From: a virus | Virus record (IMG/VR): IMGVR_UViG_3300024239_000015 | Coordinates: 62,001-126,000 of that record | DNA: 64,000 nt | Reading direction: 5' to 3' (one strand) | Shown: positions 15,020-23,795 of the stretch, piece by piece | Numbering within the stretch: position 1 is the first letter of the stretch | How the letters are laid out: every line of letters begins with the position of its first letter | The notes under the pieces: model-generated | Told to the model about the DNA's origin: nothing | The model's database searches: none | What the model saw: only the letters and a program-made list of their open reading frames with translations | Made by a program: the position numbers and the translations under genes

Positions 15020-15046
15020 TACGGAGGAGGACTCCCTCCATCCGTA
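15020..15046 (-). terminator. Hairpin with TATGCC at its 3' side
   Basis: Outer stem TACGGA/TCCGTA and inner stem GGAGG/CCTCC form a two-part hairpin. On the minus strand it runs directly into TATGCCC (TATGC at 15021-15017). It follows the gene ending at 15057. Confidence 0.65.
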
Positions 15047-15056
15047 CACCGTAAGC

Positions 15057-15746
15057 TTAAAGTGCTGGGTCTTCCTCATTGGCTAAGAAATACTCTGCGA
15101 TACTTTCTGGGGTATGACCTGCAGCAATGTACGTGTTGAGTTTGGCTTCATCCATATACACCACCGACAGTGACGTCTCTGGTGTGGCTCCTTGGTAGTT
15201 CGCACAGGCAAAGACCACACGGTCACTGGTGTCAAACTGAGCATACGTTTGTTGTAACGTATAGATCAACCAGCACACCCGACGGTAGAGTCGTAATGTA
15301 TTGTTCGCGATCGTCGCTTGCTCAGCAGAGGTGGTTTTCTTTGTGATCACGTGTAAACGACTGAGTACCCCAGCGAGTAAACACAACCCCGCCATCGAGT
15401 GCTGAGAGATTGGAAAGTGATCCACCCACTCCCCAGCGGTGTTCTTAAAGACTTGACGAACAGGGAACTGTGTGTTCAGCACAGGGTTGTTGTACCGTAC
15501 GTTTAAGTAAAGCGCTAACGCGTAACCACTGGGTAAACCCGCAATCGCGGTGGGGTCTAATGTTAAACCGTAAAACAAACTATTGGCATCAAGCGCCAAC
15601 TGTTTCAAGTCGTCATCCGTGCGGTCATACGTCAACAACTCTTCAAACAAAGTTTCGGTAGGTTGTTGGTATCCAGCTTCCGGCGGGACCGTAGGTAAAG
15701 TGACCCACGTTTTGAGTAACGGAACGATTCGAATTTCATAAGCCAT
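15057..15746 (-). CDS. Hypothetical protein, 229 aa
   Basis: ATG 15746 follows AAGGAGCTACCTG. The product is mostly helical, with a proline-rich N-terminus and a central hydrophobic helix (MAGLCLLAGVLSRLHVI) that could be buried rather than membrane-spanning. Its place between virion genes and nucleotide genes gives no firm clue. Not recognised. Confidence 0.75.
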   Translation of the reverse strand: MAYEIRIVPLLKTWVTLPTVPPEAGYQQPTETLFEELLTYDRTDDDLKQLALDANSLFYGLTLDPTAIAGLPSGYALALYLNVRYNNPVLNTQFPVRQVFKNTAGEWVDHFPISQHSMAGLCLLAGVLSRLHVITKKTTSAEQATIANNTLRLYRRVCWLIYTLQQTYAQFDTSDRVVFACANYQGATPETSLSVVYMDEAKLNTYIAAGHTPESIAEYFLANEEDPAL

Positions 15747-15825
15747 CAGGTAGCTCCTTGTAAAGGTAGTAGTTCTCTATAGTGATGATGTAGATCTGTT
15801 TTAAATTCCATCCGCACACAGCATA

Positions 15826-15849
15826 GAGGGAGGGTGTAACCCCTCCCTC
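15826..15849 (-). terminator. Hairpin terminator flanked by TATG on both sides
   Basis: GAGGGAGGG pairs with CCCTCCCTC. On the minus strand it is followed by TATGC (15825-15821), and on the plus strand by GTATG. It lies just after the prohead protease gene. Confidence 0.75.
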
Positions 15850-15860
15850 GTATGTCGTAC

Positions 15861-16601
15861 TTACCACGTATGGCTTCCAGAAACCTTCGCGACGTTTAGC
15901 GTAGCTTTTTGGTAACTCCCCACCGTTTCGTTCAGTAGACTCTGTGCTGACTCAAAGCCTAACCCTAAGGTGTGGACTTTCTTCTGAGCAGCCAGTAAGA
16001 CTTCCAATGGAACGTCTAAGTCCATACAGACCGATTCCAGTGCAGGAGATGCAAACTTATTCGCAGGACGTAACCCAGGTTCTGACACCCAATCCCACGT
16101 TAAGATCGTATCCAAGTACTTGATGCGCCGTACGTCATCGTCTCGTGTGAAACTACGAATACTAAACGCGACGTTCTGCTCTGGGTTAGACAACGCTTCC
16201 CGTAGCGCAGGACCCATTGGACCTGACGGTTTGACTTTCCCCATGATCAACACCGCACCGTTGTGCAAGTGTTTCTGTGAGTAGTCTAACCACACTTTAG
16301 AGATATGGTGAGAGATGTTCGTCTCTTCCAGGGTATGCACCCGCACCATGTAATCGTCGTACGTCATCCCAGGAGCACGTTTCGGATGGCCACACTCACC
16401 GGTGAGGTAGCCGTCTTGCACCCGACGCATAAACGCACTGGACTCCGCAAAGAGATGCAACGCCCCTTGCAATGCGTAGGTGTAGCCTACGGAGTTTGGG
16501 TACTCCAATGCACCGAGGATCACGGTGTAGTACCCTAAGTGGTCGGGCGTGAGCTGCCCTGCTTTATTCGTCCCATTTAAGGCCGTACATTGAAACTTCA
16601 T
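15861..16601 (-). CDS. Prohead (morphogenetic) protease, 246 aa
   Basis: The pattern fits herpes/T4-type capsid maturation proteases: an early GYLTGECGHPKR, His in NISHHISKVWLD near residue 97, then GKVKPSGPMGPALREAL and the nucleophile Ser in VAFSIRSF near residue 147. These proteases cleave scaffold, capsid and inner-body proteins during head assembly. In phiKZ the equivalent protein is gp175, which lies a few genes from the virion RNA polymerase as here. ATG 16601 follows AAGGAG. Confidence 0.8.
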   Translation of the reverse strand: MKFQCTALNGTNKAGQLTPDHLGYYTVILGALEYPNSVGYTYALQGALHLFAESSAFMRRVQDGYLTGECGHPKRAPGMTYDDYMVRVHTLEETNISHHISKVWLDYSQKHLHNGAVLIMGKVKPSGPMGPALREALSNPEQNVAFSIRSFTRDDDVRRIKYLDTILTWDWVSEPGLRPANKFASPALESVCMDLDVPLEVLLAAQKKVHTLGLGFESAQSLLNETVGSYQKATLNVAKVSGSHTW

Positions 16602-16603
16602 AC

Positions 16604-17335
16604 CTAAAACTCCTTGCTTTGTGGGGTATGCTCTAACGAGAGCAACGACACCTTTAACTTCTTACGCTTCGTGTACTCGTCTTTGGACAGCGTCTGCACG
16701 CTCACGTGGTCAGAGTCAAGATTCCAGAACGTATCGCTCTTTGCGCCTTTGACTTTGATCTCGTAGTAACCAGCCTCTACTTTTCGATCTGGAGACACCC
16801 AAAGCTCAGTACTGCATTCTAAGTACAAGGTAAACTCATACTGGAATTTCTGATCCCCAAATCGCTCCGTTTGGGTTTCATCCAACCAGAGCTTTCCAAT
16901 GACGTCAGGGGTGATGCTGTAGCGACGACGGTTGTACCCTACCAGCCAATGCTCGTTGGTTTTCACGACGTCACTTAAAAGCTTCACGTCAGGTTTCAGT
17001 GCTAAACGATACGGTAATGCGTAGATATAATACCCGCCTTTAAACCCGTCGTTCTCCCGATCCCCCCATAGAAAGTCCCACAGGACGTTTCCATACCCTA
17101 CTACACACTCTAGTACTGAGAGACTCACACAGACTCTCGGTAAGCTGGTGTCTTCAACGTTCGCTGAGCGTGCAGCCACACGAGGTGTAAACTCTTTGAT
17201 CCCACTGTCTTTGGAGATGTGCAGCATCACGGGGTGTTCAGCAGTGCGTTCCACAGGAGTCACTAAGTTACGTTTATCAGGAAACGTAATCTTCAGGAAT
17301 TGCTCCAGGTCTTTGTAGTCTTTCGTAAAGTCCAT
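16604..17335 (-). CDS. Conserved-type phage protein of unknown function, 243 aa
   Basis: A strong AGGAGG precedes ATG 17335. The middle has EFTPRVAARS, LPRVCVSLS and GGYYIYALP, and the C-terminus is beta-rich with EAGYYEIKVKGA. Its position between the protease and RNA polymerase genes suggests a head or inner-body role, but I do not recognise the family. Confidence 0.75.
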   Translation of the reverse strand: MDFTKDYKDLEQFLKITFPDKRNLVTPVERTAEHPVMLHISKDSGIKEFTPRVAARSANVEDTSLPRVCVSLSVLECVVGYGNVLWDFLWGDRENDGFKGGYYIYALPYRLALKPDVKLLSDVVKTNEHWLVGYNRRRYSITPDVIGKLWLDETQTERFGDQKFQYEFTLYLECSTELWVSPDRKVEAGYYEIKVKGAKSDTFWNLDSDHVSVQTLSKDEYTKRKKLKVSLLSLEHTPQSKEF

Positions 17336-17344
17336 TCGCTCCTC

Positions 17345-18067
17345 CTAAAGCCGTAGTAACTTTTCTGTCCCTTCCACACGCTCAGAAGGATTCACTAACG
17401 CACCGATTAAACCTTCATCGTAGTACGCACCCATCAACCGTGAAATCGTACTCGTCGCACTGTAGAGTACACTACTAAAAGGAACAAACTCGTAGTTGCG
17501 TTTCTCTAAGTCTGCTGGTGTTTCTAACGTGTGTCGCCAGTACTGCTTCTTATTCCCAGCCACACGCGTCATCACTGCAGCCATCAACTGAATTACAGTA
17601 CGGTCAGCCCCCAAACGAACCTTGTTGTACACGCCTGCACGACCGTACAAGTTACCTAAGTCAAACGGAGTGAAATACCAAGGCACATACCCAGAGGCAA
17701 TAAAGAAGTCAAAGATCTCATACGTGATGGTATCACGTACGATCACCTTGCGGGTAGGAAACACCACACTGTTGGGTGCAAAGTAAAACTCAATGTACTC
17801 CAGTTTCCCTTGGGTGTATCGACTACTCCCCGTAGGAGTGATCTCCACCAGTGTCGTGATTTTAGAGACCGCGTACGCGTCTCCAGACTGAAGCGCAAAA
17901 ACACCGAGGACGAAGGTCTCGTCCCCGAATGCTCCTAAGCCTTTCTCAAAGTACTTGGCTGGGACGTGTAACCGACACCCTGTGGTGGTGATCACACTCC
18001 CATCGTCCAACGTCTTCAACGTCTGGTTTACGCGCACTGCGTCTCGTTTGAGTGCGAGTAAATCCAT
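17345..18067 (-). CDS. Hypothetical protein, probably virion-related, 240 aa
   Basis: ATG 18067 follows GGAGTAACGTCGT. The protein has a beta-rich centre with many aromatic residues and a helical C-terminus. It belongs to the cluster between prohead protease and RNA polymerase, which in phiKZ-like phages encodes virion proteins; that role is inferred from place only. Confidence 0.75.
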   Translation of the reverse strand: MDLLALKRDAVRVNQTLKTLDDGSVITTTGCRLHVPAKYFEKGLGAFGDETFVLGVFALQSGDAYAVSKITTLVEITPTGSSRYTQGKLEYIEFYFAPNSVVFPTRKVIVRDTITYEIFDFFIASGYVPWYFTPFDLGNLYGRAGVYNKVRLGADRTVIQLMAAVMTRVAGNKKQYWRHTLETPADLEKRNYEFVPFSSVLYSATSTISRLMGAYYDEGLIGALVNPSERVEGTEKLLRL

Positions 18068-18073
18068 ACGACG

Positions 18074-19501
18074 TTACTCCAAGGTCGCAGTAAACATACC
18101 TGCTACAAACGCACAGACTTTCGCTACTAACGCACGGTAAGCGTTTTTACGGACGTCATCGTCTGGGTACTTTTCAGCAAAGGCGTCGATTGCACGGATA
18201 AACTCCAGTGCATCACTCCCATTGTAAAGTGTGTGACAGACGATTTGCTGTACGGCAAAGTAAGGACGTTTGATCAAGTCGTAGTCGCTGAACATCGCTA
18301 ACGCTTCATTTAAGTGGCGTAACAAGTTCTCTTCCAGTGACCCTTCACCTACGTTGGCTAATACCACGTCTTGCTCTTGTGCTTCATGACACACACGACG
18401 CATGACGTTGGAGATACTCTCTCGTAAGCGTTGTCCCATTTGGTCTTCTGACTGCGTAATGCGAGTTTTCTCATTCGCTAAGAACGTACGGGTTAACGTC
18501 TCGTTCTGTGCCAGTAACTCATTGCTGTCACGCACTTGAGTAGACAATGCTGACCCGATGATTGCATCTGCACTACCGCCATTGGCTAAGTAGTCTTCGT
18601 AGTGACGTGCGGATACTTCAATCACTAGCTGTCCTTCTGCATTTGCTGCAGCAGGGAAGTTGATCACCACACGGTCTGACTTCGCGTGGATGTCCTGCCG
18701 CTCAATCTCTGCAATGCAGTAGTACGCAGCAGCACTGAACAAATCCACCATCTGGTTGGTGTACTGAGCCATCGTAGACGCTACACCTTCTGCTGGTGTT
18801 TCATCTACTAAGTTACGTGCCATCAAGAACAACACCAACATCTCAGAGACGTTGACTTGGTTTAAGGCTAAACAGTTGACGATGTCACCTGACACGAAGT
18901 ACTTGTTGTACACGGACGTTAAGAAGTCAGCACCCTGTGCAGCTACGTGCTCTAACACCGTGTCGTCTAACACACCAGAGCCTGTGGCGATCAGTGCTTT
19001 GAGTTCGTCCTCACTGCGTGCTGGGAAGTTCTTAAAGCCCATCGCCATGGCTGTGCCTGGCTGGTACGTACGGGTAGCAACAGGACGAATCAGCTCATGT
19101 AGAGTGTCGTTTTGAAACACGTCAGCAGGACAGCACTCCACGATCACGTAAGGAGTCATCGGTACTTCTTTGACGTCAGCACTTACCGCTTCGTACACAG
19201 CGCGAATCTGTGGATTCACGACGTCTTTTGAAAACTTCAACTGGGCTTGTAAGCGTGCTTTGAAGTTTTCGATTTCGTGATTCAGCGTGTCGTCATGGTT
19301 CAGTGCACGTACGTCTTCGCCGTTAGTGACGGACTCGATATACATGCTGTCTTCCATGGCGATCTCTGCTTGTGACACAGGAGCACACGTTTCTAAAATA
19401 GCCGCAAGAGGAGTCTCTGGTAAAACACGGAGTACGATTCCACGTTCTTTCAGTTGCTCGTCGATACGCTGTGCGTTTTGTAATGCAATAGGACTAAGCA
19501 C
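18074..19501 (-). CDS. Hypothetical protein, probably virion-related, 475 aa
   Basis: GTG 19501 (VLSPIALQN) is chosen because GGAGG sits 6 bases before it; the in-frame ATG 19519 lies upstream of that site. The product is acidic and largely helical, with a polar central domain and no known catalytic motif. It overlaps the small gene upstream by 8 bases and lies in the virion/RNA polymerase cluster. Confidence 0.75.
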   Translation of the reverse strand: MLSPIALQNAQRIDEQLKERGIVLRVLPETPLAAILETCAPVSQAEIAMEDSMYIESVTNGEDVRALNHDDTLNHEIENFKARLQAQLKFSKDVVNPQIRAVYEAVSADVKEVPMTPYVIVECCPADVFQNDTLHELIRPVATRTYQPGTAMAMGFKNFPARSEDELKALIATGSGVLDDTVLEHVAAQGADFLTSVYNKYFVSGDIVNCLALNQVNVSEMLVLFLMARNLVDETPAEGVASTMAQYTNQMVDLFSAAAYYCIAEIERQDIHAKSDRVVINFPAAANAEGQLVIEVSARHYEDYLANGGSADAIIGSALSTQVRDSNELLAQNETLTRTFLANEKTRITQSEDQMGQRLRESISNVMRRVCHEAQEQDVVLANVGEGSLEENLLRHLNEALAMFSDYDLIKRPYFAVQQIVCHTLYNGSDALEFIRAIDAFAEKYPDDDVRKNAYRALVAKVCAFVAGMFTATLE

Positions 19502-19667
19502 GACGGACCTCCGGTGCAATGTGTTGATTCATACAAACGGCTACGTCATCTGCGACGTCGAGTGCGGTGGCCGAAGCCACCTCCTCTCCGCAGACGCCCA
19601 AAACCAGTTGCTGGGCAAGCTCCAGCGCGTTGGCTAGAATAGCCACATTACTGTATTGTTTATCCAC
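19494..19667 (-). CDS. Small acidic helical protein, 57 aa, GTG start
   Basis: GTG 19667 has GGAG upstream (GGAGTAGAAAAAA). The frame reads VDKQYSNVAILANALELAQQ and ends in TAG 19494, overlapping the next start by 8 bases. It fills the only gap between the RNA polymerase beta gene and the 475-residue gene. The product is alanine-rich and probably helical; function unknown. Confidence 0.7.
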   Translation of the reverse strand: MDKQYSNVAILANALELAQQLVLGVCGEEVASATALDVADDVAVCMNQHIAPEVRRA

Positions 19668-19683
19668 TTTTTTCTACTCCAGT

Positions 19684-22600
19684 TTAGCTGCGGTAAGCTT
19701 GAGCGGCTAACTCACCGATATGTTTTAAAAGGGTCGTCAAGGTCCCTTGTAATAAAGCAGACTCTACCATCCGTGCATTCACAGAACGGTAACTAAACTC
19801 TGCTCCTATCAAAGCACCAGACTCTGCCTTACGCTCGGTGTGGTACACCCCGCGTGTCACAGTTTTCATCTGATTACAGAAAACGATCTTATCGCCATCC
19901 GCTGAACCCAACGTAGAATCGATGTACACTTTGATCACGACTTTGTCGAGTTCTAAGTCTTCCACTCGTCCTGTAAGTGCGGCTTTCCCACCCCGTAACC
20001 GAGACTCTTTCGCACGCCGACGGTTTGCAGCGAGTACGATTTCTCGTAAAGACTCTGTCATGTCATCCACGTCCCCGTTGTACAGTACTTCCACACGCCC
20101 TACCTTTCCAGCGTATTTCGCTTTTGGAGCATTGCGTGCTAACGTACCAAGTTTCTCTAACGTTTGTTCGTCAAAGAGTCGAGTCCCTGCCGTAACAGAG
20201 TCTTCGATATAACACAGTACGTCATGAATGTCGAGTTCATCTCCAGGGTTGACGAGGTTCCTCACCCCTTGGGTAAAGTCCACAGAGAGCTCACGCACTT
20301 GTGTGGTGTTGGTTTCTAACTCTCTTGCGACTTCCGCAGAGATCACGTTGGAGTCTTCGTAGGTGGATGGTCCTTCCCACAACACGGTTTGTACCAGAGC
20401 ACCATTCATCCACGTGACTTGTTTTGGATTAAAGAAATCTCGTGTGAAGAACCCAGAGTTCCACATCACGATATCTCCCTCGCCGACGTCACTCCCTACG
20501 GTTAAGTCAGTGACTAAGTCGTGTGGTAGTGTCGTACCAGTCATCACTCCGTACTCACGTCCTAAAGGTACAGTTTCAGTCCCTAAGGCTGGATCGTCGT
20601 ACTGGATGACTAAAGACACAGGCGTGACTTCAGTGACCTTTCCTTTTCCTTTCGCGACCCAAGAGAACAACTCCCCTGTAGAATGAGCTAGGACAGTCTC
20701 GTAACCAGTCCGTACAGGTAACGCCCGATAGCCTTTTGCTGCAATTACGTGGCTCTGCTGTATATTTTGAAATGCGAGACGCGGACTTGCCTCACGATCT
20801 GAGAACGAGGTCGCTAACGCACACGCGCTCAAAATACTCGCTGTGTTCTCAGGATCAAACTCAGTCTTCGTTAACCCGTACAAGTCGTCTAGACGACTGT
20901 TTGGGGATAAGAAGGCGGTGACTCCTACCTCAGCGTTATCCACTGTGGCTTCTGAAACAATCCCTAAGTCCGTCTCGTGGAACTCACGGGTTCTACGCAC
21001 CAGACTACGTGACGTCCGCCCACCTGTACCTGAAAGAGTAATGTTCGATTGCTCTTTCAGGTTTTGGATGACGTTAGACTCCTCTACAATACTCACTGCG
21101 GTGTCGTTTTGTAAAGCCATCCAGACTGCGTTGGGGTTGATCTCCACTTTCGCTTTCGTAGTGTGTGGGTTTGTACGGTATTGCTTGATCCCTTTCACTA
21201 ACTCGTTGTACACCACTGCTGAGATCCGCTCATAGCCTTTCACACGACGATACCGTGCGTCAGATTCGTTTGGATGCTCGTCTGTAGTGAGTAACTCCGC
21301 ACTACGGAAGAGTAATTCAGGAAGCGTGGTAGGCTCTCCTAGGCGTTTTAAAACGTCTAGTGTAATCGGGTCAATAAACCCATCAAACAACGACACCAAC
21401 TCCCTCGTGTACCGTCCGCCTAAGCCCATGTTGTACATAATCGTTTCGTATACTTCTGGAGAGTCATACTCGTGGTAAGAGTACTTCTGCACTTCAGTAC
21501 TGAACCAGTTTAAGCTTGCTAATATAAGCATTGCTTTTGGATCATCAAAACGACTAAACACTAACGTCTGGTCTTTAAAGCGAATCGGAAACTCTTCAGG
21601 CTCTAACTCTAAGCGGGCACCACGAGTCACTACCCGAGGTTTGACTTTGAGGGACTGGATCAGTTGGGTTAAGCCCATACGGTGACCAAGCATAAACGCT
21701 AGAGGTATCTCTTTCCCTAAGTAAGAGACTTCAGCCATGTCAATCGGAGCTTTTGCACGATCTAACCCAAGGATGACTTCTAAGTGCTCCAGAGCTGTAC
21801 CGTCTTTTAACGACACAAAGCCTTGGGTGTCCATTAGTAACAAGTCACCTGTCTTGGTCAACCCACAAGGGAACTGACCGAGCTTCACGTGCTGGTCGTA
21901 CACGTCAGCACCAATCGCTTCTTTGAGTACACTGCTCTTAAAGACAAAGCGGTAGTTTTCGGTAGAGACCTCTTTAAAGGTTTTGCCTAGTGCACTATAG
22001 ACCCGAGGACAGACCTGCAAGTGGTCGAAGCTTTTACCGCGTGTGGTACGTAGTAAACTCGCTTGTTCCTTTTCAGTTACAGCAGAGACTAACCACTGGT
22101 TGTAGTCATACGCTTTCTTACTGCTACGATTCACAAACACTTTAGAGTAGTAACTACTCAACGCAACCCGGTAGGAATTCACTTTACGAATTGGATTGTC
22201 AGACCTTTGAATACGCATCCGGTACGTAGTTGACCCGGCTAAATATTCTCCACGTTCATTAATGATCGGTAATTTAAACCGCCACACCGAAGGGGCTCCG
22301 CCGATTGGGCTCAGTTTCACCGTGTGAATCTCGTACTCGTTGTACGCGTCTTTCACAGGTTCTATTTCATACCCAGTGACGTTTACACCAAAGTTCTGAG
22401 CGGAGAGCACCATCTGCGCAGTCCAGCGCGGGAGGGCGTAGTTGATTGACGTTTTGTGGAAATCTTCCAGTGTGGTTTCTAACATACTTTTGTCAAAGAT
22501 AAACGCACTGTCAGGAATACGTTTCTTCTTAAAGTGGGTCAGACGTTCTGGATCAATTTGCACTAAGTCGGCAAGTGTACCTTCTCCACGAGGGTTAGGA

Positions 22601-23790
22601 ATCTTTTTGTACGATTCACTCAACGCAATGGCACGTTTCTGCTCTGCTAAAGACAGTAACCCTTTCGCTGCTAAACGGTTGACGTGCTCCATGGGTTTAA
22701 CGTCCCACAGCGGTAAACTCTCTTCTGTGTCTTTTGGAGGCTCTACTGGAACCTCCGACGTCACAGTCTGGATACGTAAGGAGTTATCCGCAGGTAGCTC
22801 TGGTGTGTCTTCTGCTTCGTCTACGACTTCCGTAGGCGTTTGTAGTACAACCAGCTCCTCTCCGTTCTCGTCCTGTGTGGTAATGAGCTCTACACGCTCC
22901 CCTTGCGTCTGCAGTAACTGCAATTGCATCACAAAGCGATACAGTTGGATCTGTAACTCTTTAGGAGACGCTAATGCTTTCGGGTTACGTTCTGTAGGGT
23001 CTTTTCTCCAACTCCACAGTGTCCCTAAGTTTAATACCACGTAGCGACCTGAGAGTACAAACAGCAGGTTCACACGACTTAAGGTCGTTTCGTCCAACCC
23101 TTTGAGTAACTCGGAGTTGGACTCTTCTCCTAACCACGCCCAGAGCTCTGCTAAGAACAGCGTAAAGTCATTCGTTAACGGTTCTAACGTACTGCGATTG
23201 ACTGCTTTGCGGAAGTTACGTAACTGAGGTAAGCTTGGTAAAACCTCAGGCAGTTCCATCCGAATAAACTGATGGTGGTCTGGAAGTTTCTCTGCTGTAC
23301 TTTTTATAGTCGCCAGTAACGTATTGTACGTATTCCAGAACTCGTGATACCGTGTTAAAGGTACTACACGGTAGCGGTACATGTGCTGCAGTAACGCGTA
23401 GTTAAACACAGGCAACGCACGTGTGTCACGGGCTGGTACGTCTAACGACAGCAAGCGGCGGATGTTTCTTTCTTTACGCCGATACGCTTGAATCAAGCCA
23501 TCAGGAGACACCAGTTTCTTCACTGGGTTTCCTTCCAGTGTAGAGAGTGTTGCTACATGCTCTACCAGTATAGGACCGTTTCTCTTTTGGAAGAATACGT
23601 CTTTCTCTGTAGGACCTAACTCCAACTCACTGGTAGGGAGGTAATGCACCACGCTTTGGAGTGGGAGTTCGAAACTCTCCAGCGTATGAAACGCAGGTTG
23701 TTTAAATAAGGTATAGGTCCTTACCCCACGTTTGTAATAGAAATTATCAAACGTAAGGGCTTCTAAACCTAATTGAAGGAAATCTGACAT
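19684..23790 (-). CDS. DNA-directed RNA polymerase beta subunit (N-terminal and central parts), 1368 aa
   Basis: The C-terminus has the beta active-site signature GDKIVFCNQMK, with lysines 1301 and 1309 spaced 8 apart like the catalytic-region lysines of E. coli beta (GDK...K). Next comes EFSYRSVNARMVESALLQGT, matching the VLNPLGVPSRMNIGQ region, after which the protein ends. The last beta module is therefore missing and is supplied by 39397-40110. An earlier INERGEYLAGSTTYRM fits the beta lobe. In phiKZ-type phages this is a subunit of the RNA polymerase packaged in the virion and injected to transcribe early genes (gp178 counterpart). It lies 5 bases after the beta' gene. Confidence 0.88.
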   Translation of the reverse strand: MSDFLQLGLEALTFDNFYYKRGVRTYTLFKQPAFHTLESFELPLQSVVHYLPTSELELGPTEKDVFFQKRNGPILVEHVATLSTLEGNPVKKLVSPDGLIQAYRRKERNIRRLLSLDVPARDTRALPVFNYALLQHMYRYRVVPLTRYHEFWNTYNTLLATIKSTAEKLPDHHQFIRMELPEVLPSLPQLRNFRKAVNRSTLEPLTNDFTLFLAELWAWLGEESNSELLKGLDETTLSRVNLLFVLSGRYVVLNLGTLWSWRKDPTERNPKALASPKELQIQLYRFVMQLQLLQTQGERVELITTQDENGEELVVLQTPTEVVDEAEDTPELPADNSLRIQTVTSEVPVEPPKDTEESLPLWDVKPMEHVNRLAAKGLLSLAEQKRAIALSESYKKIPNPRGEGTLADLVQIDPERLTHFKKKRIPDSAFIFDKSMLETTLEDFHKTSINYALPRWTAQMVLSAQNFGVNVTGYEIEPVKDAYNEYEIHTVKLSPIGGAPSVWRFKLPIINERGEYLAGSTTYRMRIQRSDNPIRKVNSYRVALSSYYSKVFVNRSSKKAYDYNQWLVSAVTEKEQASLLRTTRGKSFDHLQVCPRVYSALGKTFKEVSTENYRFVFKSSVLKEAIGADVYDQHVKLGQFPCGLTKTGDLLLMDTQGFVSLKDGTALEHLEVILGLDRAKAPIDMAEVSYLGKEIPLAFMLGHRMGLTQLIQSLKVKPRVVTRGARLELEPEEFPIRFKDQTLVFSRFDDPKAMLILASLNWFSTEVQKYSYHEYDSPEVYETIMYNMGLGGRYTRELVSLFDGFIDPITLDVLKRLGEPTTLPELLFRSAELLTTDEHPNESDARYRRVKGYERISAVVYNELVKGIKQYRTNPHTTKAKVEINPNAVWMALQNDTAVSIVEESNVIQNLKEQSNITLSGTGGRTSRSLVRRTREFHETDLGIVSEATVDNAEVGVTAFLSPNSRLDDLYGLTKTEFDPENTASILSACALATSFSDREASPRLAFQNIQQSHVIAAKGYRALPVRTGYETVLAHSTGELFSWVAKGKGKVTEVTPVSLVIQYDDPALGTETVPLGREYGVMTGTTLPHDLVTDLTVGSDVGEGDIVMWNSGFFTRDFFNPKQVTWMNGALVQTVLWEGPSTYEDSNVISAEVARELETNTTQVRELSVDFTQGVRNLVNPGDELDIHDVLCYIEDSVTAGTRLFDEQTLEKLGTLARNAPKAKYAGKVGRVEVLYNGDVDDMTESLREIVLAANRRRAKESRLRGGKAALTGRVEDLELDKVVIKVYIDSTLGSADGDKIVFCNQMKTVTRGVYHTERKAESGALIGAEFSYRSVNARMVESALLQGTLTTLLKHIGELAAQAYRS

Positions 23791-23795
23791 TACGT

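Noticed and set aside
22442-23044. Long plus-strand open frame of 200 codons
   Set aside because: Serine-rich shadow of the RNA polymerase beta gene on the opposite strand, with no ribosome site.
19684-23790. Complete single-chain beta subunit
   Set aside because: It ends just after the VNARMVESALLQGT region and lacks the C-terminal TGQP...RGGD module, which is encoded separately.
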